A DNA stretch of 64,000 nt from Prorocentrum cordatum (Eukaryota > Sar > Dinophyceae > Prorocentrales > Prorocentraceae). Below, piece after piece: positions 63,996 through 64,000 of the stretch; within the stretch, counting starts at the first letter, position 1; every line of letters begins with the position of its first letter. A program made the position numbers and the translations under genes. The notes under the pieces are model-generated. The model saw nothing but the letters and a program-made list of their open reading frames with translations, ran no database searches and was not told where the DNA came from. Location of the stretch: assembly GCA_963575745.1 (NCBI GenBank), contig CAUYUJ010003547.1, positions 62,001-126,000 of the forward strand, written 5' to 3'.

Positions 63996-64000
63996 ACGCG

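Overview
This window looks like nuclear DNA from a eukaryote with a bloated, repeat-rich, GC-rich genome, most probably a dinoflagellate. The evidence is several lineages of decayed LINE retrotransposons whose domain order and C-terminal zinc modules resemble those of dinoflagellate elements, many classes of mini- and microsatellite, very few intact reading frames, and one candidate degenerate copy of the dinoflagellate spliced leader (14989-15009). No host gene, rRNA, tRNA or CRISPR array could be supported. The taxonomic call is an inference from these features and was not tested by a search.

Layout. 1-5 kb: GC-rich sequence with only weak coding-like stretches. 5.0-5.9 kb: a LINE endonuclease remnant on the minus strand. 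6.3-8.5 kb and 10.8-11.4 kb: satellite arrays, including a 73-bp satellite present at both places, separated by a LINE ORF1 remnant with an N-terminal zinc finger (9.64-8.63 kb, minus). 11.7-15 kb: CT-rich tandem repeats, short minisatellites and the spliced-leader relic. 15.2-21.5 kb: a long decayed plus-strand LINE (ORF1, endonuclease, RT, zinc knuckle, possible RNase H). 21.5-31.4 kb: micro- and minisatellites, repeat modules shared with other parts of the window, and three (GTT)n units with a common flank. 31.9-34.7 kb: a dispersed repeat copy and a minus-strand LINE RT remnant. 35-43.5 kb: TTGGGG-type minisatellite arrays and unassigned GC-rich sequence. 43.5-47.4 kb: a second decayed plus-strand LINE. 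48.27-50.40 kb: a 2.1-kb inverted-repeat (foldback-like) structure. 50.4-54.3 kb: low-complexity arrays. 54.6-59.9 kb: the best-preserved element, a two-ORF LINE. 61.0 kb: a short MITE-like foldback. 62.5-63.6 kb: a minus-strand LINE end carrying a conventional RNase H and zinc module.

The recognisable parts belong to retrotransposition machinery: ORF1 proteins (coiled coils, zinc fingers), a target-nicking EEP endonuclease, a reverse transcriptase, RNase H and C-terminal zinc knuckles. The most interesting observation is in the 54.6-59.9 kb LINE. Its C-terminal RNase H-like motifs occur in the order beta4-Asp, N..AD helix, beta1-DGG, helix-A Glu, which is a circular permutation of the normal fold. 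The RNase H at 63.5-62.5 kb keeps the conventional order and serves as an internal comparison.
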